In this document: positions 15,916 to 25,608 of the stretch, one piece after another
Layout of the letters: the number at the start of each line of letters is the position of its first letter
Numbering within the stretch: the first letter of the stretch is position 1
Origin: JACQFZ01 sp045810625
GTDB taxonomy: Bacteria; Pseudomonadota; Gammaproteobacteria; Acidiferrobacterales; Sulfurifustaceae
Direction: 5' to 3'
NCBI GenBank assembly: GCA_045810625.1
Contig: JBJMVQ010000004.1
Coordinates: forward strand, 1 to 41,462
DNA: 41,462 nt
Notes under the pieces: model-generated
What the model was told of the DNA's origin: nothing
The model's database searches: none
Seen by the model: the letters and a program-made list of their open reading frames with translations, nothing else
Program-made: the position numbers and the translations under genes

Positions 15916-17895
15916 CTATATCGTCGCCGCCAGCGCCACCGCGCCCTGCGAGCGGTTTTGCGATGCGAGGCCGATGTAGCGCAGGATGAACGCGCGCACG
16001 TCGCGCTGGAAGTCGGCGTGGCTCCACACCGAAGCGAGCGGCGTGCGCGTGCGTGCCGCCACATCGGCGGCGAGCTCGAACGCTTTGCGCAATATCACGC
16101 CGTTGATGGCGGCGAGATAGGCGAGATCGGTGATCTGCGCCGGGTCCATCAGCGTATCGGAAATGTGCCCGAACGTGCCGGCCACGCGCGCAGCGATGCC
16201 GCTCACCGGCGTAACCAGCATCGTGTACACGGTGGCGTCGAGGAAGTCCTGGGTCTGCACGAACGAGCGCAGCCCGGCGTGGTCGTTCGCCGCGATCAGG
16301 CGCGTGAGCGCGGGCCGCGGCGCGCCGCCGGCGAAGCCGTTCAGCGCGTGTACCTCGTCGTTGACCGGCGACTGGCCGGCGCGCAGCAGCGCGACGATGG
16401 TGACGCGGTCCTCCATCACCGGGATGAAATCGTGATCGTTGCCGACCTCGGTGATCTGGGCGTCCGCGCGATCGAGCGCGTAGTGAAACAGCTCGTGCGC
16501 CATGGTCGTGCGCACGCCGATCTCGGTCATCTCGCGGCTCGCGCGCGAGCCGGGGAAGATATCGGTGTCGACCTCGATCGACGGCGGCCGGCCGGGCGTG
16601 TAGTGCGCGCCGCCGTAGCCGACGCTTTGCAGATGAAACCCCCCGCGGTCGTCGTGCAGGAAGCGCTGCAGCACGGAGAAGATCGTCGGATCGGTGGCGA
16701 GCGGTTCGAGGAACGGCCGCAGCCGCGCCGGCACGCGGGCCGAATAGGTGTCGAGCATGAGCGTCACCGAGCTGGCCGCCACCGTGCCCTGCTGTCCACC
16801 GTAGGCGACGAGCAGGTCGGTGCCGGCGGTGAATCCGCCGGTCACCGTCCGGCCGGGGACCGCGCCCGCACGCCCGCGATCCGGGTTCGGGCGCGTTAGC
16901 GCATCGGTTCCCGTCGGCGCGAAATCCGTGCTGCCGCTCGCGCGTCCCGGCACGTCGTAAACCGTGCCGGACGTGTGCGTGAAGCTCGCGCTGCCGCTTC
17001 CCGCGGAATAGACCGTGGTCGTGAGCAGGCCGGTATAGAAGGCGTCGGTCAGCGCGGTCGCGCTCGCGGTGCTCGCGTCGCAGTAGTCGAGCGCGCGCGT
17101 CACCAGGTCGAGCGGGTTCGGTACGCCGAAGCGGTTGCGGTTGTCGCGCAGGAAATCGAACGCGCGCACGTACAGGTCGCGCTTCGCCGCCCACTGGCTG
17201 CGGCCCGAAGCCGCGGTCGCCTGGGTGCGCGCGTCGGCGGCGGGCACACCGAGCTCGCGAATCGCGACGGTGAGCAGATCGACGGCGTTGCCGGCAGCGA
17301 CGTCGCCGTGGCTGACGACCCAATCCATGTTGGCGACGCGCGGCGTGCGCTGCACCCGCGGCGCAGCGGCGCCGCTCTGCTGGACGGTATGCGCGAGCTC
17401 GTGCGCGATCAGCCGCCGGCCAGAGTATGTATCGGGCGCGTATTCGCCGGCGCCGAACACGATGTCGCGTCCGTGCGTGTAGGCGCGCGCATCGAGCGCG
17501 CGCGCCGACGCCGTCGCGGCGGCACCGGTGTGCACGCGCACGTCACTAAAATCGGCGCCGAGGCGCGGCTCGAAGAAGTGGCGCACCGGCGTGGGTAGCG
17601 ACGTACCGCCGGCGGCGGTCGCGGACGTCACGGTTGCCGACACATCGGCACCGCCGGTCCGCGTTCCCGTTTCGCTCGGTTTTCGCTGCAGCGCCGACGC
17701 TCCGCCGCTCACGATCGTTGCGTCCGCGCTTCGCTGTATCGCATCACGGTACTCGGCGAACGTCCGCTGCGCGTCCCGAGGCGCGCGCAGCCACGCGCTG
17801 GCCGCACCCGCGCCGACGCTCGCGGCGCGATAAACCATGGAGCGATTTTTCCACGCCGCCGCGTGGCTGCGCGGCTGATGCTTGTACGTTTTCAT
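15916..17895 (-). CDS. DUF4157 protein with a second HExxH (metallopeptidase-like) domain
   Basis: The 659-residue protein starts MKTYKHQPRSHAAAWKNRSM after a GGGGA site 5 bases upstream. DUF4157 is at about residues 98-175 (FEPRLGADFSDVRVHTG, RAYTHGRDIVFGAGEYAPDT, HELAHTVQQ at 165-173). A separate C-terminal half contains RTTMAHELFHYALDRADAQ with HELFH at 467-471, a second potential zinc site. The segment before it (IEVDTDIFPGSRASREMTEIG) is acidic and conserved-looking, and a possible third ligand lies in EVGNDHDF. I infer a metallopeptidase-type payload of the eCIS, but no named peptidase family was recognised. It is the first DUF4157 gene after the tail fibre. Confidence 0.78.
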   Translation of the reverse strand: MKTYKHQPRSHAAAWKNRSMVYRAASVGAGAASAWLRAPRDAQRTFAEYRDAIQRSADATIVSGGASALQRKPSETGTRTGGADVSATVTSATAAGGTSLPTPVRHFFEPRLGADFSDVRVHTGAAATASARALDARAYTHGRDIVFGAGEYAPDTYSGRRLIAHELAHTVQQSGAAAPRVQRTPRVANMDWVVSHGDVAAGNAVDLLTVAIRELGVPAADARTQATAASGRSQWAAKRDLYVRAFDFLRDNRNRFGVPNPLDLVTRALDYCDASTASATALTDAFYTGLLTTTVYSAGSGSASFTHTSGTVYDVPGRASGSTDFAPTGTDALTRPNPDRGRAGAVPGRTVTGGFTAGTDLLVAYGGQQGTVAASSVTLMLDTYSARVPARLRPFLEPLATDPTIFSVLQRFLHDDRGGFHLQSVGYGGAHYTPGRPPSIEVDTDIFPGSRASREMTEIGVRTTMAHELFHYALDRADAQITEVGNDHDFIPVMEDRVTIVALLRAGQSPVNDEVHALNGFAGGAPRPALTRLIAANDHAGLRSFVQTQDFLDATVYTMLVTPVSGIAARVAGTFGHISDTLMDPAQITDLAYLAAINGVILRKAFELAADVAARTRTPLASVWSHADFQRDVRAFILRYIGLASQNRSQGAVALAATI

Positions 17896-18058
17896 CGTCG
17901 TCCCCGCCGGTTGCGCTGCCGGGTGCCGACCTCGGCCACTGCGTTCCGGCGGGCCGCGCTGTTGCGCTTCGACTCCACGGTCCGCCGCATCCGCTCTCCT
18001 CGCATGCCGGAACTGCTACGTTCGACTCATGAGGGTTGTGACTTCCTAGACCGCGCCA

Positions 18059-21058
18059 TCAATCATCACTGCGCGAGCGCTTCGCGCCGGCGCGCAGCTT
18101 CGTCAGCTCGGCGTCGAGTCGCTCGCACTTCGCGTTCAATTCCTTGACCGCTTCGATCAACACCGGCACGAGCTCGGTGTACGAAACGCCGTACGAGCCG
18201 CGCGCCGTCTTCGTCACGGCCTCGGGGACGACCTCGGCCACCTCTTGGGCGATCACGCCGAGATGCTTCGGTGCCTTCGCTTCTTTATCGTGCTCGTGCT
18301 TCCATTGGAAGCTCACGCCGCGCAATTGGTTTACTTTGTCGAGCGCGCCGGTGATGCGCGCGACGTTCGTCTTGCTGTTGGCGTCGGAATGCTGCGTAAG
18401 ATTGAGGCAGTGCAGATTCATCCAGGTACCGTTCGGCGCGCTCCACAGAGCGACGTTGGTGACCGTGGGGCTGAAGCTGCCGATTTGCACGTCGTTGCCG
18501 GCGCCGTCGCCGCCGATATAAGCCTGCTCGTTTCCGGCACCGTCGACGCGAAGAAAAGCGCCGGCGACGTGGAGCTTCTGCTGCGGATTGTCGGTGCCGA
18601 CGCCGACGTTGCCCGACGGCATGAGGGAGAGATGATCATCCGCGTCGTTCGAAATACCGATCTGCAGCGTCGTCGCCTCTCCCGTGCGCGCGAAGTACCG
18701 AATCCACGCCGCATCGCCGGCGCCTCCACCCGGGTTCGTCGGAAACAAGATGCCGGCCGCCGAGCTGTTGCCGCCCGCCGGCATGATCGCGCCGTTCACG
18801 ACCTGCAGCTTCGCCGCCGGCGACACGGTGCCCACGCCGACGCGCTGGTTCGCCAAATCGACCGTCATCACGGGCGTACCGCTCGCCTGGAAAATCATCA
18901 GGTCGCCGACGTCGCGGTAGGACAACCCGTACGTAGGAAAGCTGGGCGAGTGCGAGATAACGGGCCGCTCGGCGTTCGTTGTGCCGGCTTCGTAGATGTA
19001 CAACATCGGCGTGGTCGTCGTGCCGAAGCGCGCGGAGCCGGTCAGCCTCATGTCGCCGCTGACCTGCAGGTTGCCGGTGAGCGTCGTGTTACCGTTCAGC
19101 GCGATCGGCTGTCCGGCCGGCGCGCCGATCGTGATGTTGCCGGTGACGCTGACCGTGTCGGTGCTCAAATTGCCGCCGCTCAAGTTCCACGCCGTGAGCG
19201 ACGTTTGCGTCCACTTCGCGAGTCCGGTCGCCAAATCGTACGTCAGCACCGACTTGTCCACCGTCGCGCCGAGATCGAGCTTAAATCCTTTCGCGGCGAT
19301 AACGCCCGCGGCATCGAGTTGTATCGCAGCGGGATTGCCGGTGTTGATCGCCAGCGACCCTGTCATCGTGTCGCCGGCGCGATTCACTTTCGTCCCGACA
19401 TCGTGGTTCAGCTGATCGAGCACTTGCTGTACGGTGCTGCCCGCGCCGCCGGCGGTGTACGGAACCTTGCTCGAGTCGAGATTGCACAGGACCGTGTTCA
19501 GCAGATCGTTGATCTTTTGCGACGTCGGGCCGGCGGGCCATAGCAGCGCGCGGACGGTATTGCCCATGCAGCCCGGCAGCTCGTAGCGAATGTCCGAGCT
19601 TTCGATCCCCTGCACGAGCGAGTCGAGCGCCTGCTGCACGTTCACCGGCAGACCGGACGTGCCGCCCACTTCGAGGATGTCCTGCCAGCGCTGCTCGACC
19701 GCGCCGCCGCTCGGGCCGGTGCTGTATCCGATGCGATCGGCGGTGAGGTTGGTCAGACGCGGGAAGCTGAGCTGGCGCGTGTCGGCGTCGTTGAGCGCCT
19801 GCACCGTCGCGCCGTTCGCCCGCGCCAGCACTATATAATGATGCGTGACGCCGACCGGAACGCTCTGACCCGGCTGCACCCGCGCCGCCTCGTCCGCGTC
19901 TTCGCGCACCGCCGCGAGCCAAAAATCCCCCGCCACGAACGAATTCGCGCCGAGCGTCAGCGTCAGCTTCAGGCCGCTCAGGTGCGCGATGAAGTCGGCG
20001 CCGGAGAAGAGATAGTCGCCGTGGGTCGGCGTCGCGCCGGTCGCGAGCGCCGCGAACGGACGTCCCTTGTCTTTCCCCTGAATCGCGCCGGTGACGAACT
20101 TGACGGACCAGGTCATGCCGCTTTTGACGAGCACACAGTACCCATCCCAGCGTCGCACATACGGATACTGGTTCTTGTCGGGCAGGTCGGCGGCCGCCGG
20201 CCAGCCGTCCTTGAGCACGCCGCGCGCGGGCGCGAAGCCGCTGACGAGGTGCACGCCGAGATGCCGCTCGGTCGTGTCGTTGTAGAACTCGTAGATCCAG
20301 TCGCCGCGCTTGAATTCGGACGGCACGTCCGCTTGCGCGTGCTGCTCCGCGCCGTTCTCGCTCGACCACTTGAGCGTGATCTCGGTCGGCGCGTTCGCCG
20401 CGCCCTGTACGTCGTGCACTTCGACGCGAAACAGATAGTTGCCGATGCGGCGGTCGAGCGCGACCTCGGCGGCGCACGGATCGCACGGATCGGGCGTGCT
20501 CGTGCCTTGGCGGATTTCGAGCTTCAGCGGCGCGTTGCCCTTCGACGGATTTTTCGCATCCGTGAGCGGATCGACCGTCGTCGCGCACCATTTGACTTGC
20601 GCGAGGGTCTGCGTGCGCGTGCAGGTATCGGCACCGTGCAAACCCGCGTCGAGCAGCGAGCCGTCCTGCAGCGCCGTCGTCGCCAACTCCCACACGTCGG
20701 CATAAATGATCTGATCACCGGCCGGCCACGCGGGCGGCGACGGAAAATCCGCCTGATGGTTGAGCGCGAACGTCGTGGCGCTGGGAGCAACGGTCGCGTC
20801 CGGCTCGAGGCGCGCACGGATGCCGTCGACGTAGAACGGCGCGCGCCGGATCACCGGGCCCGCATCGATCAGCGGAAGGCCCGCCGTACGCGGCGCGCCG
20901 CTGCCGACGACGTCGCCAAGCGCTTCGTCGATCCGACGTTTCAGCAGCTCCATCAGCTCGTTCATGTCGGCGTCGCTGATCATCCGACCCTGCTGCTGAT
21001 AAATGCCGGAACGGCGCTTAGCGGCGTCGTCACTCCAGCGCGATATCTGTGTTTTCAT
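18059..21058 (-). CDS. Tail fibre: DUF6519 N-terminal, Peptidase_S74 chaperone C-terminal
   Basis: This 999-residue protein is the likely receptor-binding fibre (Afp13 role). The N-terminal part (MKTQISRWSDDAAKRRSGIYQQQGRMISDADMNE) matches DUF6519, a domain found in eCIS clusters, with a CDPCAAEVALDRRIGNYLF segment. The middle (about 560-880) has fibre-type repeats such as TMTGSLAINTG, GNVGVGTDNPQQKLHV and RVGVGTVSPAAKLQV. The C-terminus is the intramolecular chaperone Peptidase_S74 (from about 890) with the dyad pattern SDANSK (Ser891, Lys896) and KHLGVIAQEVAEVVPEAV, ending in a coiled coil. In this family the chaperone trimerises the fibre and then cuts itself off. AGGGCGA lies upstream of the ATG. 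Confidence 0.88.
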   Translation of the reverse strand: MKTQISRWSDDAAKRRSGIYQQQGRMISDADMNELMELLKRRIDEALGDVVGSGAPRTAGLPLIDAGPVIRRAPFYVDGIRARLEPDATVAPSATTFALNHQADFPSPPAWPAGDQIIYADVWELATTALQDGSLLDAGLHGADTCTRTQTLAQVKWCATTVDPLTDAKNPSKGNAPLKLEIRQGTSTPDPCDPCAAEVALDRRIGNYLFRVEVHDVQGAANAPTEITLKWSSENGAEQHAQADVPSEFKRGDWIYEFYNDTTERHLGVHLVSGFAPARGVLKDGWPAAADLPDKNQYPYVRRWDGYCVLVKSGMTWSVKFVTGAIQGKDKGRPFAALATGATPTHGDYLFSGADFIAHLSGLKLTLTLGANSFVAGDFWLAAVREDADEAARVQPGQSVPVGVTHHYIVLARANGATVQALNDADTRQLSFPRLTNLTADRIGYSTGPSGGAVEQRWQDILEVGGTSGLPVNVQQALDSLVQGIESSDIRYELPGCMGNTVRALLWPAGPTSQKINDLLNTVLCNLDSSKVPYTAGGAGSTVQQVLDQLNHDVGTKVNRAGDTMTGSLAINTGNPAAIQLDAAGVIAAKGFKLDLGATVDKSVLTYDLATGLAKWTQTSLTAWNLSGGNLSTDTVSVTGNITIGAPAGQPIALNGNTTLTGNLQVSGDMRLTGSARFGTTTTPMLYIYEAGTTNAERPVISHSPSFPTYGLSYRDVGDLMIFQASGTPVMTVDLANQRVGVGTVSPAAKLQVVNGAIMPAGGNSSAAGILFPTNPGGGAGDAAWIRYFARTGEATTLQIGISNDADDHLSLMPSGNVGVGTDNPQQKLHVAGAFLRVDGAGNEQAYIGGDGAGNDVQIGSFSPTVTNVALWSAPNGTWMNLHCLNLTQHSDANSKTNVARITGALDKVNQLRGVSFQWKHEHDKEAKAPKHLGVIAQEVAEVVPEAVTKTARGSYGVSYTELVPVLIEAVKELNAKCERLDAELTKLRAGAKRSRSDD

Positions 21059-21080
21059 TTGGATCGCCCTTTGTGGTCTA

Positions 21081-21131
21081 CACCCCCTCCCATTCCCTCC
21101 CCCGCTCGCGGGCGAGGGTTAGGGTGGGGGA
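21081..21131. repeat. GC-rich hairpin repeat
   Basis: CACCCCCTCCCATTCCCTCCCCCGCTCGCGGGCGAGGGTTAGGGTG-type sequence, related to the units at 1946-1990 and 29725-29829. It lies between the tail-protein-I gene and the fibre gene. Confidence 0.7.
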
Positions 21132-21169
21132 TTTGTTACATTAGATACAGAAATCATTTCGCCTTTTTT

Positions 21170-22744
21170 CTACTTCGGCGGTGCACACGTGAGGCGCTCA
21201 TCCGATATCAGCACCGCCTCCATCCCGAACGGCAGATACTCCGCGAGCTTTTCGCGCACGGCGGTCTCGCGCAGGCTCAGATGCTGATGGTGATACGCGC
21301 CGAGCTCGCCGCCGTCCTCGGCGCCCGCGCGGATCGAATCCGGCGTCGCCGGATGCAGCACCCCCGCACCCGCCACGCCGAAGCCGAGGCGGAAAAACAC
21401 CGGCACGTCGGTGGTGTAGCGCTGGATGCGATTGCGCTCGCCGGCCGCGACGTTGGTCAACAATTCCGGCGGCACACGCACATGCCGCAGGCAGATAATC
21501 TTCGGCGGCGGGGTCGTGGGCGTGACGTTGCGTTGCAAGTCGCCGAGGAACAGACAATCGACCGCCTGCAGCGCCTCGCACACGGTTTTCGCGAGCACGG
21601 TGCAGCATTCGAGCTGCGCCAGGCCGCTCGCCGCCTGCACGTGCCGCAGCAGGCAATCGGTCGCGGTGAGGACCGGATGATGCGTGTCGTGCCCCTGCAC
21701 CACGATCTTGAACGCGGCGCAGCGCTCGAGCTCGAGACGCCCGCCGTGCACGGTGAGGGTGTCCGCGAGATAAAAGCCTTCGAAGCGATACACGCGCTCC
21801 TCGCCGGCAACGACCGGATCGTCGATGTCGATCACGTCGCGAATGCGGATCGTCGCGGGCTGCGCGTCCGGACGCCGATAGATCGTGCGGCGGATGAGCA
21901 CGCCGTCGCGCGTTTCGGTTTCGTCGATCTCTTCGAGCAAACCATCGGTTATCGCCTGTGCGCGCTCGGTCCAGCGGAAGCTCGGTGCGCCTTCGGGAAA
22001 GAAGCCGTCCGGCGGCGCAATGAACGCGAGCAGCCGCTTCGGATGAAAATGCCCCCGCGCCCAGTCGGGCGTGCGGAAGTCGACCGTGCGCGCCGAACGA
22101 TCCTCGTAGCTGCCCGGAAAACACGGCGCGCCGTGCGGGTTCGCCTGAAACCAAAGCACCGGAGCGGCCTTTTTCGGGAAGCGCGTGCGATGCGTGATGA
22201 GGCTCGGCTCGTGCGCCTGCATCGCGCGCGAGTGCCGGCGAAAATCGATGGTGACGACGGGCAGATCCGGATGCTGTCCTGCGGTCAGCGGATCGCGCGT
22301 ATCCGGATCGCGAGTGCCGCCGAGCAGGGCCGCGGGCAAGAGCTTCTCGCCGATGCGCGCGGTGCGCGCGACGCGGCGCCAAGCTTCCTGCAGCTCGACC
22401 TCCATCGCCCCGACCGCTTCGGCGATCTCCTCGGTGCAGCCGGCGGTACCCTTGCGCTGGCGCCAGGCGATGGCGTTCGCGACTTCGGCGCGGCGGCCGC
22501 TCGCCTCCGGCGATTTGAGCGCGACGTCGAGCAGCTCGGCGAAATACGGGATCAACCATTCCTGGCACGTGTCGGGGAAATGATCGTCGAGACGCTGGCG
22601 CAGCGTCGCGTAGACGCGGTCGAGCATCTCGCCGCAGGCGTCGAGATACTTCGCGAGATCGCCGCTCTTGTCGCGTTCGCGATAGACTTCGGGAAGCAGC
22701 GCGTAGAGCTGCGCGCCGATACGCGGATCGACGGGACCGGTCAT
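21170..22744 (-). CDS. Baseplate / tail protein I-like component
   Basis: The 524-residue protein begins MTGPVDPRIGAQLYALLPEVYRE; the LLPxxYRxxD, LDACGEMLDRVYATLRQRLDDHF and CQEWLIPYFAELLDV segments are typical of the P2 gpI-like baseplate wedge (Tail_P2_I), which links the baseplate-J wedge to fibres. The C-terminal half is an extra Cys- and Arg-rich region (about 300-470, with GGRLELERCAAFKIVVQG) not seen in P2 gpI. The ATG overlaps the stop of the preceding baseplate-J gene (ATGA), indicating coupled synthesis. It precedes the fibre gene, as expected for its role. Confidence 0.8.
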   Translation of the reverse strand: MTGPVDPRIGAQLYALLPEVYRERDKSGDLAKYLDACGEMLDRVYATLRQRLDDHFPDTCQEWLIPYFAELLDVALKSPEASGRRAEVANAIAWRQRKGTAGCTEEIAEAVGAMEVELQEAWRRVARTARIGEKLLPAALLGGTRDPDTRDPLTAGQHPDLPVVTIDFRRHSRAMQAHEPSLITHRTRFPKKAAPVLWFQANPHGAPCFPGSYEDRSARTVDFRTPDWARGHFHPKRLLAFIAPPDGFFPEGAPSFRWTERAQAITDGLLEEIDETETRDGVLIRRTIYRRPDAQPATIRIRDVIDIDDPVVAGEERVYRFEGFYLADTLTVHGGRLELERCAAFKIVVQGHDTHHPVLTATDCLLRHVQAASGLAQLECCTVLAKTVCEALQAVDCLFLGDLQRNVTPTTPPPKIICLRHVRVPPELLTNVAAGERNRIQRYTTDVPVFFRLGFGVAGAGVLHPATPDSIRAGAEDGGELGAYHHQHLSLRETAVREKLAEYLPFGMEAVLISDERLTCAPPK

Positions 22745-25608
22745 AGATCGAACTCCTCGTGCTCGATGCGCAGCGCGCCCGGGCGCGCGGCGGTGTCGAG
22801 AAATACCACTTCGCGGGAACCGGGGCTGACGCGCTGACCGCCGGGCTTGACCGTGCCGCCCGCGATTTCAAACGACAGCGCGCAGCTCGAATTGCTCACG
22901 CCGGGAACCGCTTCGACGATTGCATAGACATCGCTCAAGTAGAGCGGCGCGCCGATGTCGCGGCGCTCGAGCGCGAACATTTCTTTCAGGCGGGCGGCCG
23001 CTTGCGCCTTCACGACTTGCGGGTCGAACTCCGTGCTCACGACGCGCACGAGCACATCGAGATGCAGGTACACACGGCCGAACTCGGTCACGCTGACGTC
23101 GACGCCCGGCTGCGAGTGCGCGGTCAGGAAATTTTCGAGCGTCGCCTGCAGGCGTTCGTCGAGCGTCGCGCCGCCCGCGGGCACGACGACTACTTCGATG
23201 CGCGCGCTCTTTAACGCGCTCGGCCGCGGAAACGCGCGTGCACGCCAGACCGCCGCGTGCGCCGCCGTCAGATGTCCGTAGTCTTCCGCCGACACAGCGC
23301 GCTCCAGCGTGAGCACGCTTGGCGGAGCATTGCGCTTCAATGCCTCGACGCTTTCCATGTCGCCGCCGCCGCTCGCGGCGAGCGGCTGGCGCGGTTTATC
23401 GACCAGCGGGTGCGGCCGCGCCGGTTTTTCGAGGCTGCGCGCCGGGACGTTGCCGGCGAGGCCCGTCCCCAGCCGGTAACGCACGCGCACGTTATTCGTT
23501 CCGCTCGGCAATCGCCGCCCGCGCGCGCCGTCGCCGAACTCGATGCGCACGTAACCCTCCTCGGTCATGCGCACCACGTAATGCGGATCGCCGGGACCGG
23601 AATCGTCGAGGTTCCCGACCTGCTGCCATTTCCGGCCGTCGATGATGACGTCGAGATCGGCGCGCACACCGGCAGGAAAGGTCGGGTCCGCGACGAAGGA
23701 CACGCCGGTGACGGCGAGCAGAAACGACTGGTTGAGCGATGCGGCGTCGCCGCTGCCGAGAATACGTTCGGTCTGCGTCTCGCCGTGGCCGGCGGTAACG
23801 ACGTTGCCGCGAATGATCGTATTGCCGATGGTGAAACCCTCGCCCGCCGGCAGCGGCGGATCGACGACGATCGCGTTCTCGGTAAGATCGACGACGGCCG
23901 CCTCGCGACCATCGATGTCGCCCACGGCTTCGCGCCGTTCGATCCAGAGACGCCGGCCGATGATCAGCAGCTCCGGCCGCGCCACGGCGGCGAGCGGAAG
24001 CGTCGCGCCGCTCACCGGCGTTTCGTTTTCGTTCCAACCGAGCAGCCGCGTCTGTTCTTTGAAACGGCTGTAGATGCGGGTGCGGGACAAATAAAACCGG
24101 CCGCTCGCGCGCGTGTACCATCGCGCGACGGACAGCTCCGCGCGACCGGCTTCGGTATCGGTGGCGACGTTCTCGAGCTTGGCCCAGCCGAGCTGCTCGC
24201 CGCTAACCACCACGGCGAAGTCGCCGCTTGATGCCGCTTTCGGGAGCGAGCCGACGACCGTGAGCGGCAGGAGGCCGCTCGCATCGTATAAATAAGTATC
24301 GACCGTCCACTCGCGCGACGGGGCGGGGAAATACATCGCCTGCGGGTTGTCGAGGAGCTTGTCCGGATCTTCAACGGTAATGACCGTGTACCCGGAGAAC
24401 GGATCGTTGGCCGCCGGCGGATGATACTTCGCGGTTTTGACCGCGAAGCGCCGTAGCTGCGGCGAGCCACTGACGACGACGTAATCGGCGATGAGCGTCG
24501 GCGGTCCGAAACTGCTGAAGTCGCCGGCCACCTGAAAACTGAACAACGCGCCGCCGCCGGTTTTGAGATCGCGACCGTCGACGCGCGCCACCGAAACCTG
24601 GCGCGCACGCGAAACGTACGCCGAGTCGAGGTGCAGCGGGCCATCGAGCAGGCTGTCGATCTGGACGCAAACGCCGTCAATGGAGCGGACCCGCCGGTAA
24701 TAGGCGTGAGTTCCGTCGCCGATGTACGCGACGTCTCCGCCGCTCAGGAGGCGCGGCGGCGTCGTGAGGAACAGTTTGTCGCCGATCATCGCCGCTGTCG
24801 CGTCGGTCTGTACCGGGCCGAGCGGCGTCAGCTTGTCGGTGGGCTTCAGATGAATCAGCAGCTCGCCGCTCTGAAACCCGGGACCCGTTCCGACCGGCGC
24901 GTGCAGCTTGAGCACGGTGCGGCCGTCGCTATCCTCGATGCCCGCGATGAGACGGACCAGCGTGAAGCCGGTACGCTCGTTCTCGAGCACGATCGGCTCA
25001 CCGAGCTTGAGACCGGCCACCGCCTTCTCGAGCGCCAGCGTGTTGCCGGTCACAGCGGCCGGCGAGCGGTCGTACGCGGTAAGGCGCAGCTCGTTCAGCG
25101 CCGCATCGACGTCGAGATCGGCCAGCGTCTCGAATACCACCGGCGCGCCGCCGTCGAGCGGAGAGTATTTCACCGCGAAGCCTTTGGCGACGCGGCCGCG
25201 CTTTCCGGCCTTGGCGCTGATGACGAGCGGCGTGCTCGCCGATGCGGGCGGCGCCGGATGGTAGCCGAGCATCTCGACGAGGCGTCGCACGTTGTCCCAT
25301 TGCGTCGCCGTGCGCAGCGTCGCTTCGTTCGCGTACGCGTCGAGGTATTCCGTGAGAATGTGCGTTCCGCGCGCGAGCTCGCGCGCAAGCTCGACGCCCC
25401 AGTCGCCGCGCGCCGCCGCGAACTGACGGATCAGCCGGTCGCTGCGCTGCTCGGCGGTCTCGTTCGCGGGAGCGGCTTGCGGCCAGGTGCCGAAGCGTGT
25501 CGCGAGCGCATTGCGCAGCGCGTCGTAGTAGACCGCCGCGTTCGCGTCGACGTAGCGCACACGGCTCAAACCCGCGCGGTTCCAGCGAGTGAGATCACGC
25601 ACGCTCAT
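22741..25608 (-). CDS. Baseplate J-like wedge protein, large (Afp12-like)
   Basis: I start it at the ATG at 25608 (MSVRDLTRWNRAGLSRVRYVD), which overlaps the upstream stop by ATGA, giving 955 residues; a longer start is possible but runs through the neighbour. The C-terminus is typical of baseplate J/gp6 proteins: RAVSAEDYGHLTAAHAAVWRA, IEVVVVPAGG, and YLHLDVLVRVV...GAPLYLSDVYAIVEAVPGV. The middle holds beta-rich domains. Such wedge proteins form the ring around the hub. In Afp-type systems two J-like proteins (Afp11 and Afp12) are encoded in tandem, and this is the larger, second one. Confidence 0.88.
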   Translation of the reverse strand: MSVRDLTRWNRAGLSRVRYVDANAAVYYDALRNALATRFGTWPQAAPANETAEQRSDRLIRQFAAARGDWGVELARELARGTHILTEYLDAYANEATLRTATQWDNVRRLVEMLGYHPAPPASASTPLVISAKAGKRGRVAKGFAVKYSPLDGGAPVVFETLADLDVDAALNELRLTAYDRSPAAVTGNTLALEKAVAGLKLGEPIVLENERTGFTLVRLIAGIEDSDGRTVLKLHAPVGTGPGFQSGELLIHLKPTDKLTPLGPVQTDATAAMIGDKLFLTTPPRLLSGGDVAYIGDGTHAYYRRVRSIDGVCVQIDSLLDGPLHLDSAYVSRARQVSVARVDGRDLKTGGGALFSFQVAGDFSSFGPPTLIADYVVVSGSPQLRRFAVKTAKYHPPAANDPFSGYTVITVEDPDKLLDNPQAMYFPAPSREWTVDTYLYDASGLLPLTVVGSLPKAASSGDFAVVVSGEQLGWAKLENVATDTEAGRAELSVARWYTRASGRFYLSRTRIYSRFKEQTRLLGWNENETPVSGATLPLAAVARPELLIIGRRLWIERREAVGDIDGREAAVVDLTENAIVVDPPLPAGEGFTIGNTIIRGNVVTAGHGETQTERILGSGDAASLNQSFLLAVTGVSFVADPTFPAGVRADLDVIIDGRKWQQVGNLDDSGPGDPHYVVRMTEEGYVRIEFGDGARGRRLPSGTNNVRVRYRLGTGLAGNVPARSLEKPARPHPLVDKPRQPLAASGGGDMESVEALKRNAPPSVLTLERAVSAEDYGHLTAAHAAVWRARAFPRPSALKSARIEVVVVPAGGATLDERLQATLENFLTAHSQPGVDVSVTEFGRVYLHLDVLVRVVSTEFDPQVVKAQAAARLKEMFALERRDIGAPLYLSDVYAIVEAVPGVSNSSCALSFEIAGGTVKPGGQRVSPGSREVVFLDTAARPGALRIEHEEFDL

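Noticed and set aside
19838..22837. 999-codon plus-strand open frame
   Set aside because: It runs antisense across the fibre and tail-protein-I genes and the repeat between them; no domain or ribosome site.
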